Positions 26,949-39,099 of a stretch of DNA of 64,000 nucleotides are shown here, one piece after another. This DNA comes from Cladopsammia gracilis (lineage: Eukaryota; Cnidaria; Anthozoa; Scleractinia; Dendrophylliidae). The stretch spans positions 362,501 through 426,500 of the forward strand of contig JAJGOT010000452.1 in the NCBI GenBank assembly GCA_022457155.1, written 5' to 3'. Position numbers and translations under genes: made by a program. Numbering within the stretch: the stretch's first letter is position 1; each line of letters begins with the position of its first letter. The notes beneath the pieces were generated by a model that saw only the letters and a program-made list of their open reading frames with translations, did not search any database and was not told the DNA's origin.

Positions 26949-29663
26949 CTAAAGGGAGAAACAAAGAAATAATGAATGTTTTGATACAAACATCGATCAT
27001 TTTCACGGCCTTTTCTTGTGTATTTATTTAATATTTATTTATTTATTTTGAGTGCTTATTTCAAGTATGCAAGTGTCTGTACTATATACTGACGATACAT
27101 CATGAAAACCCAAAGAAATCTTAGCTGATTTGTGTCCCAGAAGAAACATTTTTTCGTTGGTTAATTTGCTGAATGACTATTAGTCCTTGTAAAGAGGACA
27201 CCGGGGTTGATTTGTGTCCCAGAAGAAACATTTTTTTCGTTGGTTGATTTGCTGAATGACTATTAGTCCTTGTAAAGAGGACACCGAGGTTGAGAAAATG
27301 TTTAAGTTACATTTTTAACTACTGGTAACAACAGTTATTCTAACGGCACTACAATCCAACTATAGTTAATCTTTATATAAGAAATAACAATACTTAAGAT
27401 GGATAGCAATCAATACTCACGACAATTTCCCCATCGTCCTTTGTACGAGGGATCCAAGGAACACCAAAGTCCTTTATGATTAACTTTTGTGCAGGAATTG
27501 TACGTCACTCCTTTGTACGTGAATGGAATGCTGCAACATTTGCCAAGAGTTGTTTTCTGAAGACAAACAGTTGGCGTCGGGATCACTAAGAAAAAAATTA
27601 TGAACATTAGTTGTTGTAATTGAAGGCTGTAAATACCAGCCAAATGCATCTCGAAAAAACGTTCCATATACACTGTGATTCTTTACCACACTAAATTGAA
27701 TAGATTTTAAAAACGATGCTGCTGTGTTGGTTGTGTCTGAGAGAGGGCGCCATGTTTCACATACACATGATGGTAACATGTACTCACGGCAATTTTCCCA
27801 TCTTCCTTCATACACAGAATCCAAGGAACACCAAGGTCTGTGATGACCAGCGTCGGTGCAGGAATTATAAGTCACTCCTCTGTACTTGAAAGGAATGCTA
27901 CAACATTGACCAGATGTTGTCTTATGGGGACAAGGAGTCGGGAGCACTGAATAAAGAAACAAACATGTTAACAATATTATATTAAAACTGCGTGATGCAT
28001 CCGGTCATCCACTTGGAAAGCATTTTTTCCAATTGAATATATGCATCTGATTTTATTTTGTTGAACGTTTCCTTAATTAAAAAGGTTTCCTTTATCAGAA
28101 ACGTTTTAATTGGTATTGACCACTCCTAACCTTTTTAGCTTTAAAATATTAAAGGGTCAGAGTTCAGTTTACGATCTCGACCTCTTATGAACTGTTTTCA
28201 AAAATGTCAGTGCCAGTTGAGAAACTGTGGTTGGCTCAAAAAAGACTGAAAATCAAACAAGCTGTCGATTTATTGTTATTTTATTAATGTATTTAATCGC
28301 AGTTACTGAAACAAACGATTACTAATCGTATAATAAAAAATTGTCTAAATATAAATAATCTCGTTTCATTCTATAAATAAAACAAGCATCTACGACTAGA
28401 AACTTTATATAATTATGTAGCATTATAGCGTAGTATACTTACGGCAATTTCCCCACCTCCCTTTGTACACAGAATCTAACGAACACCAGGGTTTGTAATG
28501 ATTAACATCGATGCAAGAATTGTATGTAACTCCGTCGTACTTGAAGGGAATACTGCAACATTGGCCAGATGTTGTCTTGTGGGGGCAAGCAGTTGGTGCC
28601 ACAGCAGTGGATAACACTTAGAAAGGGAAAAGAACAAATAAGATTTCACACTTGACGGCAAAAGGAGCAATGAAGGCCCATCAGCTGGGCGCTTATATTT
28701 TGAGAGAGAAGGGGTATAAATATCTCGATGGGGCGGGGGGTTGTACTTCTAAATAAAAAAATAGGTATGGTTGCGTGGCCCACTTATTGAAACCAATGCC
28801 CGTTTTCAGACCTACAAAAGCAATTTCATTAATATCCATTTTTAGAGCTACATGTTGCAATGAAAAAAGTTTACCCCTATTTTTAAGTCAAAATGGAAAA
28901 ATATATACCCATTTTCAGGCTAGATGGCAAGATATACCAATTTTTAGACCAAATTGTCAAATTTTATATCCAATTTCAGGTTAATTTATCAAATTCATAA
29001 TATACCCATTTTTCTACCAACAACACGTTCTTCTGTTTCTATGAAAAGAACAAAGTGGCCATTATCACGACTACCTGTCTGTTTTACTGTTTTGTTCCGT
29101 TGTTTTGTTTGCTACAGCTCTTTATAATATATAATAAATGTCTTTAATGATCTCTTGACCTACGGGGCTCTAAATAATATCTGAGGAAAATAATATAACC
29201 GTAATAACAATAAAAACAGGGTGAATGATTGTTATGTGTTATATGCCTTCTTATAAAAAATGAGTATTTACATCAACAACTACAAGATTCAGACTTACTG
29301 TTTTAGTTTCGTGATTTCTTAAAAACTTTGCTAAAAGAAACAGAATGATCTTCAAATGATAAACTCTTACAATACTGCACACATTACATTTGGTCATACA
29401 ACAGGTGAATAAAAATTAAACACGTGTAAACTCTTAATAGCGTGGCCATGTTCCAGCAAATTCTCTCCAGCTTTCACCGAGTTCATAAAGCAACATTTGT
29501 ATCGTTATTTTTATGTTTTCCCACGTAATTGAGAATGACAATACCCTTATAATAACTGTTTTCATTGAACATGCTAAATGATTATACATTCATTGAATAT
29601 AAAGCCCTCACCTGGCAAAGCGAAACAGGAAAATATTACTGCGAATCTGCAAAATTGTCCCAT
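26770..29663 (-). CDS. Secreted protein of four fibronectin type II domains (5 exons)
   Basis: Minus-strand exons 29663-29612, 28616-28443, 27946-27788, 27585-27421 and 26948-26770 join in phase 1 throughout and predict 242 residues: a signal peptide and four FN2 domains with little between them. Each domain shows QCCSIPF(K/T)Y.GV, a central SC, PWCSLD (LWCSLD in domain 3), and GRW.NC, the four-cysteine kringle-like FN2 fold. In known proteins FN2 domains bind collagen/gelatin or choline lipids outside the cell; no protease or other domain accompanies them here, so this is a binding or matrix protein by inference. Repeats 2 to 4 share a TP(T)xC lead-in and are close paralogues, suggesting growth by exon duplication. 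A TATA box lies 65 bp upstream. A likely ATTAAA signal (26289-26294, minus) would place the neighbouring MITE inside the 3' UTR. Confidence 0.9.
27124..27290. repeat. Direct tandem duplication of about 83 bp
   Basis: TGATTTGTGTCCCAGAAGAA... to GAGGACACCG(G/A)GGTTGA occurs twice back to back in the intron between FN2 exons 4 and 5. Confidence 0.85.
27421..27585 (-). CDS. FN2 gene exon 4: FN2 domain 3
   Basis: Acceptor TTTTCTTAG, donor GTGAGT, 165 nt, phase 1 to 1; LGKCCSIPFTYKGV, GLWCSLDPSYKGRW. Confidence 0.88.
27788..27946 (-). CDS. FN2 gene exon 3: FN2 domain 2
   Basis: Acceptor TTTATTCAG, donor GTGAGT, 159 nt, phase 1 to 1; SGQCCSIPFKYRGV, RPWCSLDSVYEGRW. Confidence 0.88.
28443..28616 (-). 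CDS. FN2 gene exon 2: FN2 domain 1
   Basis: Acceptor TTTCTAAG, donor GTAAGT, 174 nt, phase 1 to 1. Starts VLSTAVAPTACPHK (end of the signal region) and contains SGQCCSIPFKYDGV and KPWCSLDSVYKGRW. Confidence 0.88.
29612..29663 (-). CDS. FN2 gene exon 1: signal peptide
   Basis: MGQFCRFAVIFSCFALP, then a GTGAGG donor in phase 1. The exon is only 52 nt, so it is missed by ORF length filters. TATA box and phase agreement with exon 2 support it. Confidence 0.8.
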
Positions 29664-29727
29664 TTTCACAGAAAAGAGTTTATCCAACTTATAGCAAGTA
29701 GGAATGAAATTTTGCACCTATCTCGTT

Positions 29728-29735
29728 CTTTTATA
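29728..29735 (-). promoter_or_regulatory. TATA box of the FN2 gene
   Basis: TATAAAAG on the minus strand, 65 bp upstream of the start codon at 29663. Confidence 0.65.
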
Positions 29736-30144
29736 CTTTTCTTGTAGTTAGTATCGTGAATGAGCATGATATTGGTATTATCCACGAAAATATCATGTTA
29801 ATTGTATGTAATATTACATTAAGTGTTTCTTATCATTTACGGCATCGCACACGCTATTTTGAATGTCGAAGCTTTTGCAACGAGAAATAAATGACGACCG
29901 GCTTTGTGATTTTTGTTTGTTTTTCCTGGATTTTATTGTTTGCAACCCAGCATGTGTTTGGGTAAATTGGTATCCTTCTTTCGAATAAATTACTCTCTTG
30001 AGGTAAAGATGGACTGTTATAATATTTTCTATTGTACTGAAACTGGTTTCAATATTGAATGAAGTTGTCGTAATATCGCATGTTTGGCCTGAAATTGGTT
30101 GTGATCACCCTAAGCAATAACAAATTCAATTGAACGTAAAAGAT

Positions 30145-30480
30145 AGATAGATAGAAACTTTATTTATGTGTCAGGAAAAAAACTAGCCGAGGGGCAAGCC
30201 CTCTACTAATAGGGGACACCTACAGTTTAATGTAATAAAATAGATACGATAATTAATTAGATAAAAAATCATACAATATGTTACAAATAGTTAGCTAAAA
30301 TACTAAAACTGAGTTCTAAAATGCTAAAATGCTAAAATGCTAAGATGCTAAGATTATTTCATTAAGATTTTTATTATAAAATGCTAAAATGCTAAGATTA
30401 TTTCCGATCCGCAGCACATTACTTAAAGGAAACTCCTTGTTAAATGTGCGTTCCCTTTTCCTCTAATACCTTCGACGAAA
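30145..30480 (-). mobile_element. Probable LINE 3' end with GATA microsatellite
   Basis: (GATA)n next to GAAACTTTATTTATGTGTCA is the reverse of a typical CR1/L2-like 3' tail ending in (TATC)n. AAATGCTAAAATGCTAAGAT short repeats follow at 30320-30400. No coding part remains. Confidence 0.4.
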
Positions 30481-31446
30481 TTACACGGATTGCTCTTGTG
30501 GCAGAATAAATTATATTAATCAATCATTCTTATCTTTTTTTGCCGTTCGCAGTATTGAATAGATACGGATATTTACGCCCACCCCATCCCATCGCAATCA
30601 AGAGTTTTGAAAAATGTCAAAATAACAGGTGTACAGATATTTCTTAACAGGAATAGAAAAATAGCTGGGTGAAACATATTCATAACTTGAAAATATTAAT
30701 TATTACATAAACTGTTCATTGCATGATGAACTTGCCTCCAGGAAATCGCATTGATCTCATGCTTGAAATTATTTGTATTGCTACTTCTTCTGTTGTTTTG
30801 AATGTGGTCATTTTCATTCTGTGTACATGCAGGTAGAAAGGTTATAACTTTTGTTTAGTAGAGAATATTTAAATTATCCAATTTTCGTTCCCTGTTAAAA
30901 AAATATATAAATTCATTCCTAGACTGCTAGCGGAGAGGCATTTTGATGTTCTAACAAAACGGAGTAAAATGTTAATTACCGGAAGTCAATCAGTCACATT
31001 GGCAGCAATTGATTTTTAAATCTAATTTCAAATTTTAAGATTCTACCACTTAGTTCTCACGTGAACATTTGAACTCAATCACTATCACACTTTTTACAAT
31101 TTTTCATTTATTTTTACTATTGTTTTTACGTTTTTAACATATTTTATTTTAAACAAGTGTCACGCATCTTCGGGAGAACATTCACGTTTACTCATATTTC
31201 AATTGATCAAGCTGGTTCCCAGAGACCGCGTTCCTATTGGTCGTACTGCATATCATATTCATAGTTACTCTTCATAGCGAGATTTTGTTTCCAAATAATT
31301 TATTTTAATTTCACTCTGTTTGTAACAGCGTGTTCTCAACAACCTGCGTTTTCCTGTAGTAAAGGTAACGCGAAATAATTTCGAAGTCATTGAGTGTGAA
31401 GCCAGTTTATTTGCCATTAAATATCATTGAATGATCCTTTCGTCAC

Positions 31447-31501
31447 CTTCCAATGTAAAAGAAAAGCGTATCGCGTAAAGCCTAGTGCAAAAATGTCCCA
31501 T
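31447..31501 (-). pseudogene. Second copy of the FN2 signal-peptide exon
   Basis: ATG GGA CAT TTT TGC opens an 18-codon frame ending in phase 1 at a GTGACG donor, aligning with exon 1 at 29663-29612. The surrounding 400 bp also align (ACGGCACCATATACGCTATT-type stretch and a TATACAAAA box upstream). The second half (RLYAIRFSFTLE) is less like a signal peptide. It is either an alternative first exon or a decayed duplicate. Confidence 0.5.
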
Positions 31502-32029
31502 TTTCCAAGTAAAGAGGTTGTCCAGTTTTCTCCCAAATCCTCTTTTTTGTATACTTTCATTGCAGAAGATAATATAGTGTACTATCTGGTATTTTCAACA
31601 CCCGGGCCCCGGGTTTCAACAAAGAAATCATTGAATTTCTCGTTAATAAAACATTAACTATTTTTTTCTAATTTGTACGGCACCATATACGCTATTTTGA
31701 ACTAAGCAACATTTGGAATGCGGAGTATATGACGAATTTATTTGTGACTGTTTTCATTTATGTGCAACTGGATTATGTACATTTAAATTGGTATTACAAA
31801 TGAAGTATACACTTAATTCATCAATGGCGGCCGATTTATTATTCTTTTGTATGTTAAACAATTGATTAGCTAGTTTAATCCTCTTCGTGTCTCGTAACAA
31901 TTCAGCAACGACTTACAACAACTAAAAAAGGCCGAATTCTTCCTCCGACTACAACACGTGTGTTTTAACTCCGACGTCCTGGGGTCTAGAATATGTCTCC
32001 GCAACAACGTTACACCCCCCTCCCCTCCC

Positions 32030-33480
32030 TAGTGGAAGCATTATCATAGTCCTCTCCTAAGAGAAAGTCTCCGGCCCAGGCTGGGGCACGGTGGTTCCTG
32101 GTTAATTGTCTAGGCGCTGTTGGAGTTGGGTCCAGGCAAATGTGGGAGACTCGTGACTTGTGCCTCTTATGTCAACATGCTTGCTTCTTCTTCGGGTCCA
32201 GGACGCTGATCAAATTCACGAATAGTCACCTCTGCATTCTCCGTTGGTCGTGGGCTCTTGGGAAGGGGATCCATGGTAAGAACCTCAGGTGAATCCATCA
32301 CGTCAAGTTCTGCAACTTCACCTGAATCATCTCCAGTGTACAGACCGTCAGGTTGACTTTCGGTCTAGTTGATTGGTAACAGTTTTCACTAAAGAAACCC
32401 TGTGCAACTCCCAACTTGGTTCATCTCGCAGCTTCACCAGGGTGTTCCCAGTACGAAGAGATCGCTTGGCAAAGTCAACAAAACACTCATTGGCCCTTAA
32501 AAAGTCCACCCCATTTAGGGTATACTCTGCTTGAGGTTAATGTCACAGATATATAGGACAGCTGTTTAGTTCTTACACCCTCAAGAGTCACACCCAGATA
32601 CACAGTTCCCAGGATGTCTAGTTGTGAACCCTCAGCACCCACAACCTTGGATTCGACCTTCTCCAAGGTCTCGCCTACACCAATAAGCTTGAACACTTAA
32701 TCACTCAAAAGACAAATTGGACTACCACAGTTCAATACTGCACTCACATGGGGTCCCTTTGACTTCACAATCACACTTTAGGTTGGACGGAGCTAATTCG
32801 TATCACTGGCACTAATTGGCCTCCGGGCGGGGAGCGACTCATATTTACAGTCTGTTCCCCGCCATGCAGAAGTTTCCCTGCGTTCAGATCCTCTGGAAAT
32901 GATACGCGGATCCACATGACCAGCACCCTCTTGCTCGTCACCGGCTTTTAATTTCTAAACTGGAGAGGCTGTAGTTTCCTTAACCACTGCTTCAGGTGCT
33001 GTATTTGCCATAGCTGATGCAATCATAGTTGAAAGTTCCGGAGGCCAGCTGGATAGGTGTGGGTTTTGCATTGGGTAAGCCTCTTCTCCACGGGTTGACA
33101 CTTCATTCACGACCCTTTCTCTCATTCTAATTGCTCTAGGTTCCAAGGCTTTAAGCTCCCAGGCCTCAAACGTCTTTTGCAAGTGATGCCCCGAGTACAT
33201 CAGTAATTTTTCAATACAAGTTTGCTTCAAGCTAGCAAGGCTCAAGGGCGGGTAAGTCTCCCCACATAGGCGCTTAACATCATGCTTAAATCTAGCAAAG
33301 TTTCTCCCACCTTTCTTCGCCGGGCCTTAATTGTAGCTTTGGCGGCTTTTGGAACCTGGCGCATACCATTTTTTTCTGCTGTCGTAAGAACTCTTGTCCC
33401 TCGCTGAGAGCTGGGACATCACCACCCAAGTTCTGTCTCTCACTATCAATATCAACTGGTTTGCTTTTCTTCGTTACTTT
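32030..33480 (-). pseudogene. Decayed LTR-retrotransposon gag/protease region
   Basis: On the minus strand, VSAVLNCGSPICLLSD, an in-frame stop, then VFKLIGVGETLEKVESKVVG and LDILGTVYLGV resemble a retropepsin segment. The usual catalytic D-T-G reads N-C-G. Upstream (33245 down to 32955) is a Gag-like helical stretch. Frames are broken and no reverse transcriptase is seen. Confidence 0.5.
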
Positions 33481-33782
33481 AGCCGTTCATCCTCGCACAA
33501 GCCTTGAACTCAGGTCTATAAACGCCAAGAAGTCCGTGTCGTTACCACTACCTGAAAATAGTTCGGGTTTTACCCTGGTCGGCGTCACCAACTGTCCCTT
33601 AAAGACTTACTGCTTGCCTTCCATCTCCGATACCTTCTCCAAAGCTCTTTTCGCATCATTCTTCTTTCCCTTCGTCCCTTTCACTGATAAGCTCTGACTC
33701 CCTTTTCTTCAGTTCGTCAATCCGGCAGACGACTCGCTTGTGTTCCTTCTCCTGGGTTTGACAGCTCTCCTGACCAATCGAC

Positions 33783-33945
33783 GTTTCGGCTAGTTTAACT
33801 GGCCTTCTTCAGAAAATAAAGAAAATAGAAGTCAATATGGCGGACTGTTGTTTCTGCTTTGTAACCGCACTTTGAGACATATCGTGACAATTACGTGAAA
33901 TGCCAAATGTCATTCCTGAAGAAGACCAGTTAAACTAGCCGAAAC
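33783..33945. repeat. Inverted pair of CTGAAGAAG...GCCGAAACGT motifs
   Basis: Minus copy near 33783-33814 and plus copy near 33905-33938 both read CTGAAGAAG(G/A)CCAGTT, AAACTAGCC, GAAACGT. CUGAAGA, a stem of about 7 pairs and GAAA resemble a hammerhead core as seen at PLE ends, but stem I is weak in both. Confidence 0.4.
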
Positions 33946-33999
33946 GTTGATTTGAAATCGCTTTTAACCTCAGAAGAATCCCTAAAAACAAAAAATGTT

Positions 34000-36845
34000 T
34001 TAAATAGCTGCTATTTTATGTGTCTGATACTTATCTGTCAGTTTTTCGCGTGGAGAGCGTACCTCGCGCTCCGCGCTTGTTGCTCGCACTTCGTGACTAC
34101 CAATCCGACATCCACTAGGTATAAAAAGGGCGTTATATATTAACGAGTTGGCTCATAGGAATAGGAAATGAGAATTTCATTGCAAGATAATAAATTTTTT
34201 TGTCTGTTTCAAAGTTTAAAGGAATGTACGGTACTTGTGGTGCATAGCCGAGTCAGTGAACCAACATAATTTATAGCATCACGCCTAAAGGGGAGTTCTA
34301 CCTAACAAACTATATATCGTTGGAAAGCTTATGAACCATAGATTTAAAAAAAAAAGATGTTATAGAGCACTATTGGCAAATGTAATCTAACACCGGACAT
34401 TCCTAGAGACCTCAAGCTGTGCGTGACACATATGTACGTGACAACATTTAACTGTCATTCTTAAGCATAGGGAATAATCTTGGGACGAGCCAATGGTTTT
34501 GAAATATTGTAAAATGTGACATCAAAGCACGTGTCTCAAGTTACATGTCTAAAACATGGTCATTACTCAGTTGACCATTTCGTTACTAAGAATGCTGTAA
34601 CAAATTCCTTCGCTCTTCCCATTAACTTCATTAACGACTAATATTCCTGAAAATTTCAGATTCATACCCTAATTCTTTTTGAGATATCTCTTCTCAAGTG
34701 TTAAAAAAATGCATTTTGAGAAAAAGGGCCCTTAAGTTAAGAAATCATATTAAACAACAGATGTATTCAAATATTAACGTTAATGCATAGAAAACAGTCC
34801 AAATTTAATTGAAAGGATTCCAGGGAACAAAGTTAGAAAACCCCAGCAAGGGATTCTTCTCAACGGGTACGGATGCCCCTACGTGGAAATGACAGACTGC
34901 AGATGCTGTAGCTCAGCGGACAACGTTCACTCCGTGGTGTTTGTGCTTTGGACACCACACTCAAACAATAGGTAACGTTTTTTAAGTTGCGATTCTTTCA
35001 GACTCAGTCCTTCTATGACTAGAGACACTCATCGACAGTTTTAGTACCAAGTGTGGTAATTTATCACAAAACTGGAACATTGGTTTCGGTTTCTGCTAAT
35101 ACAAGACATGTTTTTTAAATTACATTAAATACCCGTGTGATGTTACGGGGTTAAAGGTCAGTGTTTGCCATCAGGCAGAATGCCGAGCCAAGGTGGGGCC
35201 AAACCAACTTTCCAAGGGTGACATTTTTTGGCTATTATAGCATAACTTTTAATGTATTGATAATTAATCGGACTGGCTGCCTTCATGCCAAGCCTGCCCG
35301 ATTTATAAATTGAGTTGTGTTTCTCCGTCACTTTTTGCCTGTTCTAGAAAGTTCTAGTAAATTCTGTTTGATGTGTTTTTGAGATAAGAGTGTAGATGAA
35401 TTGATTAAAAAGTTGTTTATGTAATGCGTATTTGTTTGGGAATCATGAAACAATTTAATTTTTTAATAGATCAAAGGCTCCTATGAGCCAGCTCATGGAT
35501 GGATTAGATTAGTGTAGAGATAGTTGAATAAAAAGGAGAAGAGGAATTGGTGGGATTGTAAATATGTAGTTTGCTTGCTTATCAAATGCACATTTACATC
35601 TGCTATGGATACACGACAAAGGTTAAGAGTTTACGTATATACCATTCTCTTAAGGTATGTTTTTGTATGTGATATCAAACACGAAATGATTATAGAATAC
35701 CAAGAAGAATATACGGAGTGACGTTTCGAAGGGATATTCAACCATAGTCAGATTTTAGCGACAAAAGTTGGAAACTTCAATTTTTTTGACAAATGAATTG
35801 AAAACAGACCCTCGGCGAATCATCTAAAAAGTTCTGCTTATTGACTTATCTTAAATTTAATCGACGATTCTTCACAATGCCCGGTTGTGTTTTGCTTGTA
35901 TACTTTGAAAGACCGAGCACTTTCTTGACTGGCTACACATTTAGAAACATATATCGTGCTGTAGCGTTTACCGAAGTCTTGAGAAATCTTTTTTAAGTCC
36001 ACAGATCGGTTTTTATTTTCAATACTGAGTTTGAAGTCAAAGAATTGCCTCGCGTATTCACGAGATAAAAATGACCACAAAGTGACGTCATATCACTTGA
36101 CATAGAAACTTCAAGTTCATAAGAGATAGAAACTAATTGATTTTTAATCTGTCAAAGCTCGTTTTGTAGTTTATTATTAACAAGAATTCTAAGAGTTGTG
36201 AATCCGGGCTTTAAGCGTACAGAAGAAATTAAGAATTCGAAGCATAGCTAGAATTATAACTACACCACAATCGAAGATTGTGACACTGTAGAATCCACTG
36301 ACTGTTTATTCTTCATTTCGTAGTTGTAATAGGAGGTTTTTACATATAGCTGTGAAAAGTGAAAAACGGCGGAAAAGTCATTATCACTAAGTACCTTCTA
36401 GAGTTCACGCGATCTATACTCCTGGTATCTAAATATGGTATTCAAAAGTGAAGGTTTCGTTTCCGTGTGCAAACACGAGGTGAGACCACATTAAACATAG
36501 GTCGAAGACAATAGCGTACATGAGGCTCTTCTTACATATTTTGATAGTAAACCAAATAAAAATCCAGACCCATAAAGCCCGATTTCATAACTCGTAGAGT
36601 TCTTGTTTCGTTACCAAACTGGGCAGTGAACAGAGGACATTTAGCGTCAAATTAATTTGACATTAAAATTGACTGGAGAGATCAAATTATGACGTCACAG
36701 TTGACGTCATACTGCACTCTTAATTTTCAACTTTTTCCTAGTGTTTTCAAAAGAGGGCAACCACATAATTAAAAAACTAAAAACCGTTTGTCGATAACAC
36801 GAATCTTAGATGTGTACCACCCCCCTAGGTAATTATATCATAATC
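34000..36845. other. No gene recognised
   Basis: Only short ORFs without domains or splice support. GGGGCCAAAC next to GGCTATTATAG near 35200 has a loose counterpart near 37900, probably an old repeat. Confidence 0.35.
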
Positions 36846-37430
36846 TGAGTTGGGTTTTGATGCCAACAATTTTATTTTTGTTGCTTGTTCTATGCTGTGT
36901 TCACATCAGGCGGCACACATTTGGCACAGACTCGGCAGAGTCCCGTCAATTAATCACAGAATTGACTGGGACTCTGCCGAATGCGTTACTTACAGTACGG
37001 ACTACTATAAACGACTCACTCTAGAAAGTTGGTTTACTAATTTAAAACAGACACCATTGAACCGATGCCAACAGTTACCTGCGGCCTACAAACGACTTGT
37101 CAAGAGAATAGGAACAGACAACAATAGACTGATCTCACCGACAAATTTGACTAAAAATACAACGGCAGAAATTACACTAACAATATATACACGGATCGAA
37201 ACGCACCAATCACTGACTTGAGTCACTATAGCCAATAACATCATGGCTTAACTGACCAATGACAGCAATAACCAGACGTATATACCATTAACTGACGATA
37301 CACAATTCATTTGACTCTGAAGATTACTTCCGCACATGTACAGGATGTCGAAACGTCAGTCAATGTCAACAACAACAGCAACAGTTCTTTTTAGAACTAC
37401 ACTAACCTGGTTCATGTGTGATTATAAGAT
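36846..37430 (+). mobile_element. PLE 3' fragment
   Basis: The frame 36895-37160 encodes NHRIDWDSAECVTYSTDYYK, RLTLESWFTNLKQTPLNR and QQLPAAYKRLV, which I recognise as the C-terminus of a PLE protein downstream of the GIY-YIG motif. The 3' part holds CTGAAGA...GAAACGTCAGTC and CAACAACAACAG with a TTCTTTTTAGAA foldback. 5'-truncated; the rest of the endonuclease is absent. Confidence 0.7.
37313..37361 (+). ncRNA. Hammerhead-like motif in a PLE 3' end
   Basis: GACT, CTGAAGA, TT, stem II ACTTCC/GGATGT (one U-U mismatch), C, GAAA, CGT, C, AGTC. GACT pairs with AGTC (stem I), ACGT is a palindromic stem III and GUC is the expected cleavage triplet. Confidence 0.45.
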
Positions 37431-38596
37431 TTTATGCGAGCTTTATTATATTATCATATGCTTGCTTCGTAAAGCAGCAAAAATTATAGACGCAGGCGTG
37501 AAGCGTGTTGTGAAGTTAACAACTTATGTGAACACTGAAATTGCAAACATGTTTATGCGAAACGTGTTTCGTTGAAACATGTTTACTGTAAGCATGTTTT
37601 CTGTGCTGAAGTGAACACACAGCACTAGATGACTAGAACCCATAGCTTTCTCATTTTCGGTATATTAGTCCCTGGTCAATTAAGCTCTTTGCAACGATGT
37701 ATTGATGATATGAAATTAGAAACTTTAATTTGTACCACGTGTCTTTCTGACTTCAGCAATTACGATGTCATAATTTGCCATTTTGAAATTGTTTACTATT
37801 GAAATAATTTGGACAACAACCCAAGTGAATGTGCGAAGTTTGGTGAGCAAATGTGCCAAAGACAAAAATTGGCCCAAATGATCCTTTTTAGGGGCGTTTG
37901 GCCCCACCGTGGCTCCAGTCGCTGAAAAGGTGAAAAGCACTATCCAATGGATTCTGGTTAACAAAATCAATTGTGTTATCCACTGGCTAGAGATTTATCC
38001 AGGTAGATGACATTTTCCACTTTTTGAACAACCGGAACATCACTTGATTATCAACGGTGTGGAAAATCGAATTTAAGTAGGTTTTCAAGAGCCATAGAGC
38101 CTAGAATAAGAGACGAGGAGGGGATATGTCATTAAATTGGGAGGGAGGGTTACATTATCGTGAGTGACATCATAGGCGTCCTATGATGTCATTTTCTTTG
38201 AAATATTTGTTTAGCGGTCGATTTTTGATTTGAAAGGCCTACAAGTTAAACCTTTAGCAACTGCTGATTTTTTCTTCGGACACATTCTGATGTGAATTAT
38301 TTTTCCTATAGCATGCAATGTTTCCATGGCAGAAACGTTTCGATAGGCAGGTAGACCAAAATGTTTTTTTTATTGTTAAATTCTCTGTTATGTATGTTTT
38401 CATGAGTAATTGTACTTTTGTTATCTATTGTACCATCCATTGTAGCATCCATTTATTAATTTAAATCAAACTTAAATCAAAATAATGATTTTTTTGGAAA
38501 TCCAAACATCCAAGATGGTGAGTCCAAGATGGCGGCTCTAAAACTAATTGACCTTTTTTTTCTACCTCCGTTTATTAGCGCTCAGGCTATGGTTAA

Positions 38597-38750
38597 AGGC
38601 CCAATATCACCCAAAATGCATTGCGCGCCCAATGCCTCAACGATTGAATTTAACGCAGTCGAAAATTCCCGAAAGAGCCAATCACTAGCGAGCTCGTTAT
38701 TTGAAAACAAAAACAAATGACCGCAAAGCCAAATGGGTGATACTGGGCCT
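38597..38750. mobile_element. MITE with TTAA target duplication
   Basis: AGGCCCAATATCACCCA and TGGGTGATACTGGGCCT are terminal inverted repeats, flanked by TTAA at 38593-38596 and 38751-38754, as for piggyBac-type insertions. Confidence 0.8.
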
Positions 38751-39099
38751 TTAAGTAACCATAATTACCTTACGTACCCTATAAAGAAACGGTGGTGCTG
38801 TGTCGGTGTGAAAAATAAAAGAAGGGATAGCTTCAGCTTATAAATTTTTTACGGTAGCCAGTTCAGTATCAATTAAACCCAATATATAAAATCAAATTGC
38901 AATTAAATTAAGCCTTGATAGGTGCACTTGTATTGCATTTGTACTCGTGGCGCCTCCAAAGTAACAAGATTACAAGAATTTAGCGTGGGTATAAAAAGTT
39001 CATGAGCTGGTGATTTAGGGAAATAAAATAGGTGGATTTTATTTAGATACAACTGGCGCAAAATTTCCATAGTTTTTGTAAATTGTCTGCATGTAAACG

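Noticed and set aside
33461..33697. 78-codon plus-strand ORF
   Set aside because: Antisense to the Gag-like LTR relic; no recognisable motif.
35838..36080. 80-codon minus-strand ORF as a possible exon
   Set aside because: No convincing acceptor or donor in phase and no known motif.
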